From assembly GCF_025766255.1 (NCBI RefSeq), contig NW_026516756.1, positions 1-64,000 of the forward strand: 64,000 nt of DNA. The letters run 5' to 3'. Position 1 is the first letter of the stretch. Every line of letters starts with the position of its first letter. The notes below the pieces were generated by a model that did not search any database, was not told the DNA's origin, and saw only the letters and a list, made by a program, of their open reading frames with translations. The stretch is from Zychaea mexicana. Taxonomy: Eukaryota > Mucoromycota > Mucoromycetes > Mucorales > Lichtheimiaceae. The position numbers and the translations under genes were made by a program. This document shows positions 22,751-35,153 of this stretch, piece after piece.

Positions 22751-23755
22751 ATAATATAAATAAAATAAATAAAATATATTATAATAAAAAAATATATACA
22801 ATAGTATATATTTAAATACCAAAATGGTATTAGAAAAAAAAAGGATACAATGTATCCTTTCTTTTTTTTGGGGTATAATGGTACTCTAGTACTGTCTATC
22901 AGATTAATTTGTTGAAAATTCTAATATTCCCTTTTTTTGTTGTTTTTTTATTTTTTTATATTTCACATAAAAAATGAAATACTCTGCCTATATTGGTAGC
23001 GCTACCGAAAATGAATTGTACCAGTGATATTCTGCTTGCCACAGTGCAAATTATAATTATGTATGATAATATAAAGATAAGCCTAACGTACCAAGTATTA
23101 ATATGTGCACGATTTATTTTAATAAATATTAGTATAAAAATCGTATCAACGGGCTATGTAGTTTTCTCTACAATCCATGAATATTCTAGAGTATTATACA
23201 TAATGTTTGTTTTCCCCTCCATTTATTTTTCTAATGAATTATTAAAATAAATTTATTAACCTTTTTGTAATTATTATTTTTTTATAGATACAAAATTCAA
23301 TTTTTATATTAAAAATAATTTTAATTATGCACAAATTGAAACTCCGAATATTTATAAATTTGCTTAAAATCTATAATCATAGTCTAGTCCGCAAAGGGAA
23401 CTATGGGAACAAAAAGGGAATGGGTGGGAAAATGATAAGAGTGAATGAAAAGGGAAGAATGTAGCACACGTAAAAAAGAAAGAATAAGTCGAGTGGAGTG
23501 ACAGCGTGAAAACGAAAAGGGAAGCGTAAACAAGAAGAAGCGAAAAGTAAAAGGAGGAGTAATAGAAAAGGAAGGGCGTAGCAAAAGCAGTAAAGGAAAG
23601 AAAGGAAGCATGGGAAAAGGGTTGAAAGGGGTAAAGCGGCGGTTGTCATGGTTACCACCACTGCATGTATGGGAAAGCATCTTCTTCCAATGGGCTTTAG
23701 AATCATTTTCGGTGTAGCGACTTTGGATGGTTTACCACTCAAGTCAAGTTTACAT
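22751..23755. other. intergenic stretch, no gene supported
   Basis: AT-rich to 23370, then a purine-rich tract 23395-23640 (many GGGAA and GAAAAG). A long minus-strand frame across it encodes mostly Phe, Leu, Ser and Pro because of base composition. Confidence 0.45.
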
Positions 23756-23759
23756 TTTT

Positions 23760-24180
23760 AGAATGGGCACAGTTGTAGAGTTGGTTAACTAATGGATCTT
23801 GAATAGAGAGGTCGCCAGTTCCAGCCCAGCAGCGAGTATATAGGTGTTTTTTAGTTAATCCATCCTTAAGTATCTCTCCTTTCATGTACCATAGCTCATC
23901 TATTAGTATTGCTATTGCTATGAAACCCTGTACGGATATATATATGATGTATATACATCTAAGTATGCTTTTATAGAAGACAGGCACATTGCTTATTTTA
24001 GACATTACATATGTGGATGTATAAAAATCACTGAAAGTGGCTTTATTTAAGGTGTATTAAGACCTCTAGAAGGTGCAATATTGTAGCTAGAGTGCTGTAA
24101 ATTGCAGTACATGTATCTATCATATATGGCAACAACATACTCAAACGGCAATAGCAGTCACATAGCCACTGAAGCTGCCT
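23760..24180 (+). repeat. dispersed repeat with tRNA-like head (possible SINE)
   Basis: The first 75 bp (GGGCACAGTTGTAGAGTTGG … GTTCCAGCCC) resembles a tRNA gene with worn A and B boxes. The following body matches, in inverted order, the sequences at 2755-2972 and 6786-6835. The other copy lacks the tRNA-like head. A tRNA-derived SINE is one reading. Confidence 0.45.
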
Positions 24181-24307
24181 TATATAGAAAACTATTTTTG
24201 TGAGCTTATTTTTGGTCTAAACATACACTCCAGAAGTATGGCAGTCACACCCCTTTCTTATAATTGTGCGGTATAGTTGCAACGCAATAGCTGAAATATA
24301 CTAGTAT

Positions 24308-24399
24308 GCTGCCATGGTCGAGTGGACTATGGCGCCTTCCCAATCCAGTTGAGGCTTGGGAAGGCGCAGGTTCGATTCCTGTAGCTGCTATTTTTTTTT
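24308..24399 (+). ncRNA. tRNA-like Pol III unit with long internal hairpin
   Basis: TGGTCGAGTGG fits the Pol III A box and GGTTCGATTCC is a perfect B box. A run of nine or more T at 24391 would end transcription. The ends pair only 5 of 7, and where the anticodon arm should be there is an 11-bp perfect stem (CGCCTTCCCAA / TTGGGAAGGCG) around a 12-base loop, with no variable loop left. It is either a tRNA pseudogene or a tRNA-derived small RNA or SINE head; I would not call it a working tRNA. Confidence 0.5.
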
Positions 24400-24608
24400 C
24401 AGCAAGCAATATTTAGTTTTATTGAGCTTTAAAGTAAAACTAGACATGAAAATCATTCTTTTGTTCAAAAACTATTACTATGCAGTGAGACTAGTATAAA
24501 TACACTTTATTTTTAAACTATAAAAGAGGATGTGAATAGCAGTAGCATTGTCATTTAGAAGAGAATGTGGATGGTAATAGCAAAGTCAAAGGATTGAGTA
24601 GTATTACA

Positions 24609-24706
24609 TAGGGGTCGCAATCTAACCTGCGGGTTAAGGACAGGTCAACGGGTTAGGTTGATGCTTTTCTGACCTGCGGGTCAGCCCGTTGACCCGTTGT
24701 GACCTA
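24609..24706. repeat. hAT-like mini-element or terminus
   Basis: Starts TAGGGGTCGCAA and ends TTGTGACCTA, close to the TAGGG ends of both hAT elements in the window. Between lie copies of ACCTGCGGG and ACGGGTT in both orientations. No exact 8-bp duplication. Confidence 0.4.
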
Positions 24707-25689
24707 TATATACATATAATATGTATAAGGTACTTGTATTCAAGTAGTCAATCTTCTTATTGGGAAGCATCATTATATTATAGGATGTACACACCCGTGC
24801 AAAAAAAAAGAGGAAACCAGTTGCCTTTTTGAGTTATCGCATGTAGCTACCATATTGGGACAGCAGAAAAAGAACCAGGTCCCCCCACCCCTCATGCATT
24901 TACGATGAGATGCAGATGATGAGGCTTTGCATTTTGGAATAGGATTGGCGTAAAAAAAACCTTTATTGAAAATAATTATGGGCTAAATTTTATGGATACT
25001 GCGTAACTAAACACACTAATAAAATAATCGATGACGCTTTCAAGCTTGCAAAAAGAATTTCAAAAAACAGTTGTGAATCTGTTACTTGAGGTTATGCCAT
25101 TCTAGTATTGCTTTTAAAAAGATGATGATTAGCCTTAATAGCTTATATAGGTTTTGTCAACGCGTCATCATTTTCAAATTACCAAAGATATGAGCAGTAT
25201 AAATCGGCATGTACTTCATATAGCCTATAGTTAGCCTATGGTTTAACAGAAACTTATATCAGCGATTTCCATGCCGTTTAATAGCCCATGCCCTAAAGGA
25301 ATAAACGTATACTTACAGAGAGTCTCCAATAAAAGCACTTATAGCACCATCATGACTATTAATTCAAAAAGAGATTAGTCACTAAAGAGAGCTTTTTTCA
25401 AATTTCAAACAAGCAACTAAGCATTCTTACCTTGTTTTATAATAGCCTACAGATTAGTTTGAGAACATCTAAGAAGATGCTATATTAATTTAGGTTTCAA
25501 TGGTCTTAAACGAAGAAAATAAGTAAGACATTGTTACCTGAATTGCAAAAGATGGTGGGCAAGAAGAAGGTGGAGAAAAAGGGAGACGGAAATTGAGCTG
25601 AGGCATTCTTAATTTAACTCAGCACTTAACCTTTTTTTTTCTCTTTTGCACTCACCTTTATTCTCAATTACAACCATCTCCATTCGACC
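24707..25689. other. intergenic stretch, no gene seen
   Basis: The T-rich tract 25627-25645 just before the ATG at 25690 may be part of the promoter of the following pseudogene. Confidence 0.4.
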
Positions 25690-28332
25690 ATGTCCTTCAA
25701 CGTCTTCTCCATTAACGCACAAACTCAGAAGCAGCCTAAAACCAAAACATGTGTTCCTTGTAACACTGTCATCAAGCTTGGAGATGGCTTAGGAAACTGG
25801 AAAACTCATGTTAGCTCATCGAAACATCAGGTGAATGTTGCTGACTATGATGCCTGCATCGTCCGTGCTTCGGCTTCTAATGCTGAGGATATGGACGTTG
25901 ACAGCACCAATTCGGGAGAGGAGCACCAGCAGCAGCATAGTGGTAGCAACGACGACGTCGAAGACGACGATGACAGTGACGACGAGTCGGTCGACATTGC
26001 TGCTTTGCGTCAGTCGTACGGTGTTTTCCTCTCTCGGTGGCAGGAATCCGGTGCTAATGCCGAGTTCGCTGCTGATGTGGAGAGTGATGGTGGCAGCGAC
26101 GATGAAATCGACGAAGGTGATGATGATGGTGATAATCCGCTCGATTTCAGCGTCGACTACGAGACCAACGAAGACTGGTATCCTTTCGAGAACCAGTTGC
26201 AATTTCGTCTTGCTGCCTTCTTCCCGCAGACGATCGCCTGAAAGACAGGATGATTAAAAAGCAGCTGAAAAGTCTTCTCGAAGATGTAGCCGTGATGTTT
26301 CGTGAGGATAAGGACCTCAAAGTGCCATCTGTTCGTTGGATGATGGATCCATCGTATGCTAAGCGAAGCAAAGTGCCAAAAATAAGAATAACAACAGTCA
26401 AAGCAGAGATCAGCAAGCCTAATACAGACGAAACCGTCAAAGTTACGGCACATATGCATAAGCCATCAGATTGCTTAAAGCTCCTCAACGCTGATCCAAC
26501 TGTCTCTTCGAGTTTGAGTGCTCTACCCGACAAAACGCCTGACCAGCGAATCGAATTGACGCAAGGCAGTAAATGGAACACCTGCAATCTATTCCAGCAT
26601 CCGTGCGTTACAATTCTGTAGGAGCAATGCTTTGGGTTGGTGATTATGCCAAAATAATCGGCATCGGGCAGCAAACAACGTGCAAAATTGCAAAGTTCTA
26701 CACTAAGCATGGTATTACATTTGCCGACATCTGTCCCGTCAAACTGGCCAAAAAGCAGGGTAACATAGAAGTAGCCGTACTTTCCTACGAGAGCGATCCT
26801 GAACATCTATACTACATAACAGTGCCAATCGATAGACTTGCCCTTGATTATGATGCCAATTGCAAATGGCATTATCTTGAGCACGTTGCTGCAAAGGTGA
26901 CCAGTTCCGGTGCTGCTGGGGATATATGCGATTTCGACAGCGGCGAGTTCATCCCTATTGACTTTACGAAGCATAGTGATTTCAGAATCGGTCTGCGTTA
27001 CGATCGTCGGCTGCCTGTCAAGATCGTACCAGTGAACTTGTTCATTGATGACACTAGCGGCAACCGATCAAAAAAATGGAACAAGTTCGATAGCTGGTCT
27101 CTAACGCCCGCTGCGCTTCTACTCACTGAACGCAACAAACGGGAGAACACGCACTTGATCGCTGTCCACAACAAATTGACTGCTTTGGAGATGCTTCCCT
27201 TTATTGTCGAGGACTTGTGCGAGCTTGAAAAGGGTGTGGTGATGTTCGATGCTGCTAGCAATCAGGACGTGTTGGTGGTGGCGCCGCTGTGCTTTATTTG
27301 GCCGACAATCCACGGCACGCCGAACTCGTGTGTAGCAAAGGCCTTGCTTCAACTTTCCCTTGTCGCAAGTGCTACTACTATAAAGGATGTGATGAGCACT
27401 AGGCAGCTCTACCTCGCAATATTACTGACGTTGCAATGCTGTCAATAGGTCTTGATCTGGAGGATCCGGTGCGATTGCCAAATGACACCATGACAACGAA
27501 TCCTACTGCTGTAGGATATAAACTGACTAGTGTAGAGGCGTTGGGCAACCTCGAGGCGTTTGACATTACGAAAGACTGCCTAGTAGAGATACTGCACACC
27601 ACGATGCTGGGAGTTACCAAATATCTCTTGCTTGAATTTTGCAATTATCTTGACAGCGACGAGCTCAAAGACCTCGAGCTCAAGTGCCGCAGCTACGACT
27701 CGAAAGCCTTCCGTCGCATGCTCAGCAGTAGTCTGCGTCTTCGCCGTTCCTTTGTCGGTCGCGATTACAAGGTCATTAGCCAGCAAGCAGCCGTCATCCT
27801 CAACGATCTCCTCCATCATGGTTGGTCAGCAAAAAGCGAGGAGAAAATGGAGGGTCTCCAGGCGTTCTTTGACTGCTTCCGTGTACATGGAGAGGTCATG
27901 TCGCTATTATTCATGTCCAAGATAGAAACAAAGTTCTCTATGTACAAGCTGCTGCTGAAAAGAAGACGGAGGAATTGACGGCTATGATTGGTGTTGTCGA
28001 CAATTTCCTTATTGCGCAAGGAAATATGACCGCCAATAGTAAGATGGGTAACAAACCCAAGCTACACATCTTGCATCACATCGTGGAGGATATCGAACGT
28101 TTCGCCACTGCTATTCATTTTGAATCAGAAAAAGGCAAATAGTTCAACAAATTCCTCCAAGAACACATCCTCCACACCAACCGCCACAACCCTTCGCGAG
28201 ACCTACTTGTTTCCTTTGGACGGTATACAATGTTTCGTTGCATTGTCAATAGAGGCTATTTTCCCCATGTCGCGTCCAGTCGACTTGTTCATGCCAGCAA
28301 CAAGATATAGAGTTGCCATGGCAGTTACTTAG
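25690..28332 (+). pseudogene. Tnp2-type (CACTA-like) transposase, frameshifted
   Basis: Begins with a C-x2-C…H-x5-H finger (CVPCNTV … HVSSSKH) and an acidic linker with VDIAALRQSYGVFL. The frame must shift near 26220 (to LPADDRLKDRM), near 26610, and near 27295, where LADNPRHAELVCSKG and TFPCRKCYYYKG appear in another frame. A TAG follows, then DCLVEILHTTMLGVTKYLL, a Tnp2-like catalytic-region block. Near the end NKFLQEHILHTNRHNPSRDL is visible, again after shifts and a TAG. Blocks shared with the edge gene at 1-1166 show one family. The copy stops where a CACTG terminus begins at 28336. Confidence 0.75.
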
Positions 28333-28335
28333 TAG

Positions 28336-28495
28336 CACTGGGCTTGCAGGGGAATATCAAGGGGTAGAAAAGAGCTTGATATTACCTTGATATACAGCTT
28401 TTCTATAAAATATAAAGGTGTTTTCAAACACCTTAATATTTAGCTTTTCGAGTAAATATCAAGGTCTTTTTACACCTTGATATTTTTATGCGCAT
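28336..28495. repeat. CACTG terminus of a Tnp2/CACTA-type element with subterminal repeats
   Basis: Starts CACTGGGCTTGCAGGGGA; exactly 18 bases in, ATATCAAGGGGT begins, followed by inverted and direct copies of ATATCAAG / CTTGATAT to 28493. The same 18-base spacing holds at the ends at 34554, 62991 and 41113. It is most like the right-hand end at 41113. No partner end is found in the window. Confidence 0.6.
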
Positions 28496-28699
28496 GTAGT
28501 CCCCCAAGCTCATAATTTGATTACATCATACATGTAGATATCTATAACGGTCTTACTATACATTGCATTTGGACCGGGTGCCTTCTGTAGTAGGTTCGTA
28601 AAAAGAAGGATTACGCATTGCATATTTTCGTTCTTTTTATCACACATATAGTAAACGGACAAAGCATGCTATTGGTTTTTATATTCATGGTCATGTGTA

Positions 28700-29088
28700 C
28701 AGTGAACCCCCGCTTTTTGCAACAGCGGGAATACCGTCAAAAAAGTTGCAAAATCTGAGGAACTGCAAAATGTGAATATGTTACACAAGTGGGATCGATA
28801 AGCTGGCAATCACATTTTTCCTTATTTAGTTTAAAAGCTCTTAAATAATAGAATACAATAGTGTATCTCTTTTGTCACTGGTTCGAGTCTCACTGTCTCT
28901 GAAGTTTGAGATTAATATACAATATATAAGGCTGAAGCGGGAAATTGCAGGTCCCGATTTCCAAGTTGCAATCTGCAAAAACCGAGGAATCTGCAATTTT
29001 ACTAAGTGTTGAGCGGGAATCTGCTCAAAAAAGTTGCAATAAGTGGGGATCTGCAATAAACGGGGGTGCAAAAAGCGGGGGTTCACTG
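28700..29088. mobile_element. TA-flanked MITE, Tc1/pogo-like
   Basis: Inverted ends CAGTGAACCCCCGCTTTTTG and complement, flanked by TA at 28698-28699 and 29089-29090. 389 bp, no gene. CAGT ends with TA duplication are typical of Tc1/mariner-pogo MITEs. GCGGGAAT and TTGCAA recur inside. Confidence 0.85.
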
Positions 29089-29090
29089 TA

Positions 29091-30620
29091 ATATATATAT
29101 TATTGTGGGTGTCCACAACCGTTTTTATTATATTTTGTATAAAAAATCAATACAAGATTATGCTTTATAGAACATTAAAAGAACGTCATCAAATGTAAGT
29201 CTATGTTATGTAATGATTTTAAAAAGGAAGGCTGTAGTCGAAAAGAGATAGTGCAAAGGATGGCAGTCCTGCTACGGAGAAATGCATGTTGAGTCAAATT
29301 ATAAGTGAAAGCAAAAGCAGTGTAGAAGGAGATGTTCATAGACGATTTTGGAGATAACATACCTAAAAGACACAATGAAGATTGTTAGTGAAGAATCCAG
29401 AATGCATAATTCATAGGATGAAGGAGTTAAAAACCGGCTGCGAAAGGAGCAGTTTGATATATACCAATGGTGCAGAGACAACGAAGCTCGTCATATATCA
29501 TAGGAAAAGAGTACTAACAAAGATACATATACCTATAAGGCCTTGATCCTTATCATCCATATGAGTCAGCCGTAATAGTAGCACTCCATTTCATCACGTT
29601 AGGAAGCCTTAGCAAGGCATGAATAAGTTCGTAGTGTACATGTGGCACGATGAGATGGGTGGTAGATTGTAGTTAGTCAGGGTTATAGATAAATGGTATA
29701 CAGTAGATAAAATGAAAAAAGGGAAACTTACGCTCTTCTAGCTATATATAACATCTGGCAGCGACAGCAGCTTCAAAAGGTATAAAGTACGAACTGTGTT
29801 GTATGAAATGGTATAATGAAGGCGTGCATTAGTATGGTGCATACTGACTTGAATCGTTAATATATTTGAAATACCGACCCAAAAAAAGAAAGTGTATCAG
29901 AGTTGTCTAAAGTGAATTTTTTGAGATTCTAACCAGCAAGATGTGTTTAATAGCATATTATAAGCATTTCTTACTCGTTACTTTATGAAAAAAGGTGTTT
30001 TAGAGAGCTCTGATAGCCATCAAAGTTTTGTCGGAATATGAAAATTTACTATATAGAGGTTCAATCCATAATAATTAATTTTACTGTAAACAGTAAATTA
30101 ATTTTAGTTATTCCTTTCACCTCCCGACTCTAAATCTCATTGACAAGTTAGTTTTCGTCCTTCGTCCTCAACTAAAGGGGGGGTATGCTCACTACCGCTC
30201 CGCTACTTTTCAAATTAAATATTAAACCTTAAAGGATATAAATCTTTAAAAGGTTTAAAAAGGTTTATATGAAACATAAACCTTTCAAAGAATTAAAAAA
30301 AAAAGTTTAAAAAAAAAGATAAAAGTTTAAAAAAAAGATAAAAGTTTTAAAAATAAAAAAATTATAATCTAATTTTTTATTTTTCCTAAACATGTTTAAA
30401 CAATGATTTATCTTTAAACAATAAAACCTTTTAAGAATTTACAATTAAGGATTAAACCCTATAGACCCAAGAATTCGACAAGGTGGGAGGGGTAGATCAG
30501 TGAGGTGATGTAGGCTATTACAGCCTGTGTAACATTGTATTTGTCATGGTTACACAAACATGTTATCCTCATCATCATACTGCTTTTTCACAAGGGTTGT
30601 GTTTCCTTCATTGATACTCG
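29091..30620. other. intergenic stretch, no gene seen
   Basis: 30215-30450 is AT-rich with several copies of AAACCTTT / AAAGGTTT that can form hairpins. No supported coding region. Confidence 0.45.
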
Positions 30621-30625
30621 CTCAT

Positions 30626-31254
30626 TGTGGTGAAACTACACTACTTTGAGTTTGATCCAAATAACTCAACCCACTCCACCATCTTCTTCGTAACCATTAA
30701 AATGCAGTAGAGAGAACACCTCACACATGGATGAATCAAATATTACATAATTAGCACCATATTGATAATCTCTCAAACATGGATCACAATCGAGAATGAC
30801 TCAGGACCAACTATTGTCAATACTTCGTTGCAATATAATATCGATAATCTCTTAAACATGAATCAGAATCGAGAATCATAACTCAGGACCAACCATTGTC
30901 AGTACTTAGTTTCAATCTACATTATCTGAGTTGAGTGAAGTGTACCTGTCAAAGAGCGGATACTAATTCCAGCACAGACAAAAGTGAGACTTCACCAAAC
31001 AAGGAACGCACTGATCGAGGCAAAGATTACTCTTTACAATCGGAAGACAATGACTATTATCATGGCCGACAAACTCAACCTTCCCATCCTTCTTCATCTT
31101 TGAAACATCCGAAACCCGGCATGTCTGCGATCCATTTATCAGTTCATCCGAACGGAAGTTTTGATAGCATCTCCAACAGTATATAAAGGGTTGTGAATTC
31201 ATTTAGTGAAATTATCTCATATTTGACTCTCACTGTATTTCATATTGTCTTTTA
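30626..31254 (+). repeat. dispersed repeat with TATA box (solo LTR or 5' end of the DDE element)
   Basis: Begins TGTGGTGAAACTACACTACT and matches 56026-56594 along its length, including a shared AGTATATAAAGGG at 31179-31191. A TG start, about 600 bp length and an internal TATA suggest a solo LTR. Because it directly precedes the DDE gene it could instead be that element's promoter end. No target duplication distinguishes the two. Confidence 0.5.
31180..31188 (+). promoter_or_regulatory. TATA box upstream of the DDE gene
   Basis: TATATAAAG, 116-124 bp before the ATG at 31304; also kept in the repeat copy near 56.5 kb. Confidence 0.45.
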
Positions 31255-31303
31255 ATAATTATCCTTCTCTTATTATCTATCACAACCTGCGTTTATCACA
31301 CCC

Positions 31304-33436
31304 ATGCCCCCTCCAAACAAGCGACAAAGACGCGCCAAAGAGCAGCGGAACAATACCACTTACAAGCATTTTGGATCCATTTCACCGTTACTTGAGGATC
31401 GCACTGTGCAAATCCCGATTGTTGAAGATCAGGAACTTGACGATTTCGAGATACTTGCATCAATCGACGATGAACCTGATTCGACTGCTTCTATACCTGA
31501 TTTTGGTATACGATCGAGTAATGAAGTGTGCTCACGTGGCCCGTACTAGGGAAATGGAAGAACGACAAAGTACTACCGGCAGCAAATAGCAGCAAAGAAG
31601 GCAAATGGGTCTTACCGTATTACCGATTTCATGCGTAGCACTGCTGAAACAACCGACACAGAAGCGTCGCAAGAGACGACAAGTGCCAATGAAGAATGGA
31701 TAGAGTCGCTGCTCGACTACAAGCCGATGATGACTATGGAAGAAGCATGCGAACGGCTGGAACCTCTCGTTGTTCCCCGAATGAACATTAAGAAAGAGGC
31801 GGAAAGGGGCTTGAATGACTTTGAGCTGAGAAAATACATTGCGGTCCATGCGTATTTCCGCGAACGCGTTGGAGGCAAAGGAGCAATAGCAGCATCTGAA
31901 ATAGCAGCTAGGATTGCATGGATATGTCCATCCAAGTATTATCGACCCATGGTAATTCGATGTTTTTATGCCAAACAGTATCTCGAGACTGGCCGCATTT
32001 CACCACATCAGCAAGGCAAACACGTCAAGCGATTATCACTTCTAAGTGATGAAGACGTGGCTGAAGCAGCACAGCATTGGCTGAAAGAAACAAAACCACA
32101 GCATAGAGACTTGCCAGAATTGTTGAAGTTTCTGAACGAGATTGTCATTCCGACACTCCTTGGACTTCCAGGACAAATATCAGCTTCTGTCCTAAGCAAT
32201 TACCTTCATGAATGGGGCTACAAGTATCATACGAACAAAAAGGACGTTTACGTCGACGGTCACGAGCGCGAAGATGTGGTGAAATATCGTCAAACGTGGG
32301 CAGCACAGATGATTGAATATAAGCAATTCATGGAAACGTATCCTGAAGGGCAAGAGCATGTCATCCAAGAACCTTGGCTACCGGAAGGACAAAGGAAGAT
32401 TGTCATGGTAACCCATGACGAATCAACCTTCTACTCAAACGATGGCAAAACTGATCTTTGGCTCTATGAAGGTGAAAATCCAATCAGAAAGAAGTCTCCA
32501 GGAGGATCAATCATGGTTAGCGAGTTCCAGTGCCCATGTCATGGAACTATGAGGATCAAAGGTTGGAAATCACGGAAGTTCTTTTTCGCAGGTGTGAACT
32601 GTGATGGCTACTGGACCTCAAAAGATATGCTGGAGCAGCTAAAAGAAGATGCCATTCCTCTCTTTGAGCGACTCCACCCTGACTGCCAGGCTTTGTTTGT
32701 ATTCGACCAGTCCAGCAACCACAATGCCTACGGAGCAAGTGCAAAATTAGCAAGCAAATTTACCTTGAAGGACAAAGTGCTAAAGGGGATCGAAGAAAGA
32801 GTTATCTTACCTGGCAAGTACACCGATTTTAACGGCGAACAGAAGATACAGAACTTCTATATTTTGCAAAAAGAAGTAGTCAAGACAAAACGTGGTCCAA
32901 AAGAGGTCCGAACCTGGATTCAAAAAGGACTTAGGACTATACTGGAAGAGCGTGGTCTTGGTCGTTGGAGTGAATTCGAGGCAAAGAAACAACATTGGAT
33001 AACCAATTGCAAAGCTCCTCCAAATGAGTACAATGACTGCTGCCCCTTCCATATGCTTCAAGCTCAACCTGACTTCGTTGCCCAAAAAACGATGTTGCAC
33101 GAAGCTGTACTCAAGGCAGGCTATCTCTTTGCATTGTATCCGAAGTACCATTGTGAAACCAACTGGATCGAAAGATACTAGGGCGCGTCGAAACGTATTG
33201 CAAGAAAAGAGTGTAATTACTCTTATTCTTCCTTGAAAAATAATCTCGATGGCTATCTTGATCGCACGTCTCCTCCTGATGATCCTCCTTTGGCAATATG
33301 TCGATACTACAACCGTTGCTGGCGTTATATCCAAGCATACAAGGATATGAAAGACGATCGTGAAGCTGCCAAGATCGTAGAGAAATTTACTTCTAGAAGT
33401 TACAAATCCCACCGCAGAATTGGAGCAAGTGATTAG
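31304..33436 (+). pseudogene. IS630/Tc1-like DDE transposase, full length with two in-frame TAG codons
   Basis: One frame of 711 codons broken only by TAG at codons 82 and 626. N-terminus basic (PPPNKRQRRAKEQ), then a helix-turn-helix-rich middle. Catalytic motifs: MVTHDESTFYSNDG (about residue 370), LFVFDQSSNHNAYG (about 466) and YPKYHCETNWIERY (about 615), equal to the D, D and E of the IS630/Tc1 superfamily. NDCCPFHMLQAQPDF precedes the last block. The second TAG follows IERY exactly where this family has Trp (IE-x-x-WG), so TGG to TAG is the simplest change. The first follows SRGPY and precedes GNGRTTKYYRQ. No frameshift. No matching inverted ends found. Confidence 0.8.
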
Positions 33437-33933
33437 TTTTTATTTTTACCTCTGTTATTTCTGACTTTTATAAATAAATGAGTATAGCTATCGATCATGT
33501 AATTTCCTGAAGAAACATATCGGGTGTTTCAGGTGCAAATTTAGCCGCGGTGTTTCAAAAATTCTCAATTTTCGACAGCTCATGGTTTAAGTCAGTATGT
33601 ACCATATAAGCAAGATAAACCGTAGAAAAATGTAAAAAGGAAAGAATAAGAGCCAAGAGGATCACCTTCAAACAAGACTGTAAATAAAAATCGATGTATA
33701 TAAAAACTGGCTGTTGTATCTGCTACGTAGTGAGAGGAAGAAGAAGAAGGAGGAGGAAGAGGAAAGAGAAAGGGAATCCAGTGAACCAAAAAAAAGAACT
33801 TTTGAAAAGTACTCATCACATACACACTTACAAAATCCGATCCAAACATTTGCCACAGATTATGCAAGTAGCGCGTCGATTCCACCGACCAACACTTTAT
33901 CCATCTTTCTATATTCCAATCTTACCTACCACC

Positions 33934-34561
33934 TTACACCTTGAGCATGACAAAGTTGTATCCACTTGGCGTTCCCGTAGCACTGGATATTAAATCGTTG
34001 AAGAAAGTGGTGGCCTGTGCAATAGGCATGATCGTAGTGAAAAGTAACAGGCCATGCATAAGAAAAGGAAGTGTAAGAAACAATGCGTAGAAGAAGTCCA
34101 AGTATGCAAGGAAGAGCATCAAGTGAGATCGTTGATTACTCCCCCAACACAATCCATATTGTGCTACTTTATTATCGTACCATAACTTTTACGAACCTTT
34201 ATCGTAAACAACGCCATCCATTTACATTTGCTGCTGGCAATATGTCGCTTAAATTTGCTACATTCCTAAGAGCATGTATAGTAGCACCTATAGTCGATGA
34301 GCAGTAATCCAATACGCCCTTAAAAAAGGTAAGAATGAATACACAGTGCACTACATCGTGACCAACCCCAATCCGATCCACATTGGTCCGACTGCAAACA
34401 ATAATAATGGTATTCATCTGTAGCAAATATAAACTAATTGAGTGACAAAACATAAAGTCATTATAAAAGACGCTCTCAAAAATATACTTTCCTGAATCAG
34501 ATCCCTTTCTTGATATCGAACTGCTTAGTGCTAACAACCAAAGTAAGCATAGACACCGCAC
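33934..34561 (-). pseudogene. possible multi-span membrane protein fragment
   Basis: Two reading segments on the minus strand. 34199-34561 includes NTIIIVCSRTNVDRIGVG and CVFILTFFKGVLDYCSSTIG. 33934-34152 includes LMLFLAYLDFFYALFLTLPF and HGLLLFTTIMPIAQATTFFN. Both contain helical hydrophobic runs typical of membrane spans, and plausible introns (GTATAT…ACAG near 34420-34500) would link parts. I do not recognise the family. It may be a host gene fragment; the left end of the neighbouring Tnp2-type element (34554) coincides with its upstream limit. Confidence 0.35.
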
Positions 34562-34571
34562 GAAAAACCAA

Positions 34572-34620
34572 ATGTCAAGTGGTTAAAAAACAGCTTGACA
34601 TGTGGTGGCAAGCTGTTGGG
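34572..34620. repeat. left subterminal repeats of the Tnp2-type element
   Basis: ATGTCAAGTGG, AACAGCTTGACATG and TGGCAAGCTG, in the same order as in the right end read inward. Confidence 0.6.
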
Positions 34621-35153
34621 GTACCAAGGAAAAAACTAACCAGGTTGTATAGACTAAATTTAGTAGATATGCACCAACTACCTGATCTGCATTCGAGGTT
34701 ATCCCATAAAAGTAACTGAAAAGCGCGCTAATGCATGAGAGTGCTAAGAGCAATGCTATGGTTTCTGGCTACTTTGCTTTTAGAAAATAGTTGTTGGGGG
34801 GTTACATCCCTACTTTTTTTTTTACAATTTCATCTTACCCTATATGAACACCCCCTATAAAAATGGCTTCCAGCAACTCTGTCCCCGATTCTATGCAAAA
34901 TAACGCATCTTACTGCTCCTTCCTTCATGCAGAAGAAAAGCTTGTGTGATATTGTATTCCGTATATGTATCTGCATTATATATTTTTTTACATGAAGTTT
35001 ATACACAAGCACAACGCAACAATGCGGCGGACGTATAAACATGTAACACAGTATAAAAAGGATTTCTTGATCCCAGTAGTAGCAGGAGGAAAGACCCATT
35101 CATAAGCGAGTAAGGGACAACAGCGGGGGTCAATTTAAGGAAGAAAATAAAAA

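Noticed and set aside
23401..23742. 113-codon minus-strand frame
   Set aside because: Almost only Phe, Leu, Ser, Pro from a pyrimidine-rich strand; composition effect.
33694..33993. Arg/Lys-rich plus-strand frame
   Set aside because: Due to a purine-rich tract; no splice or domain support.
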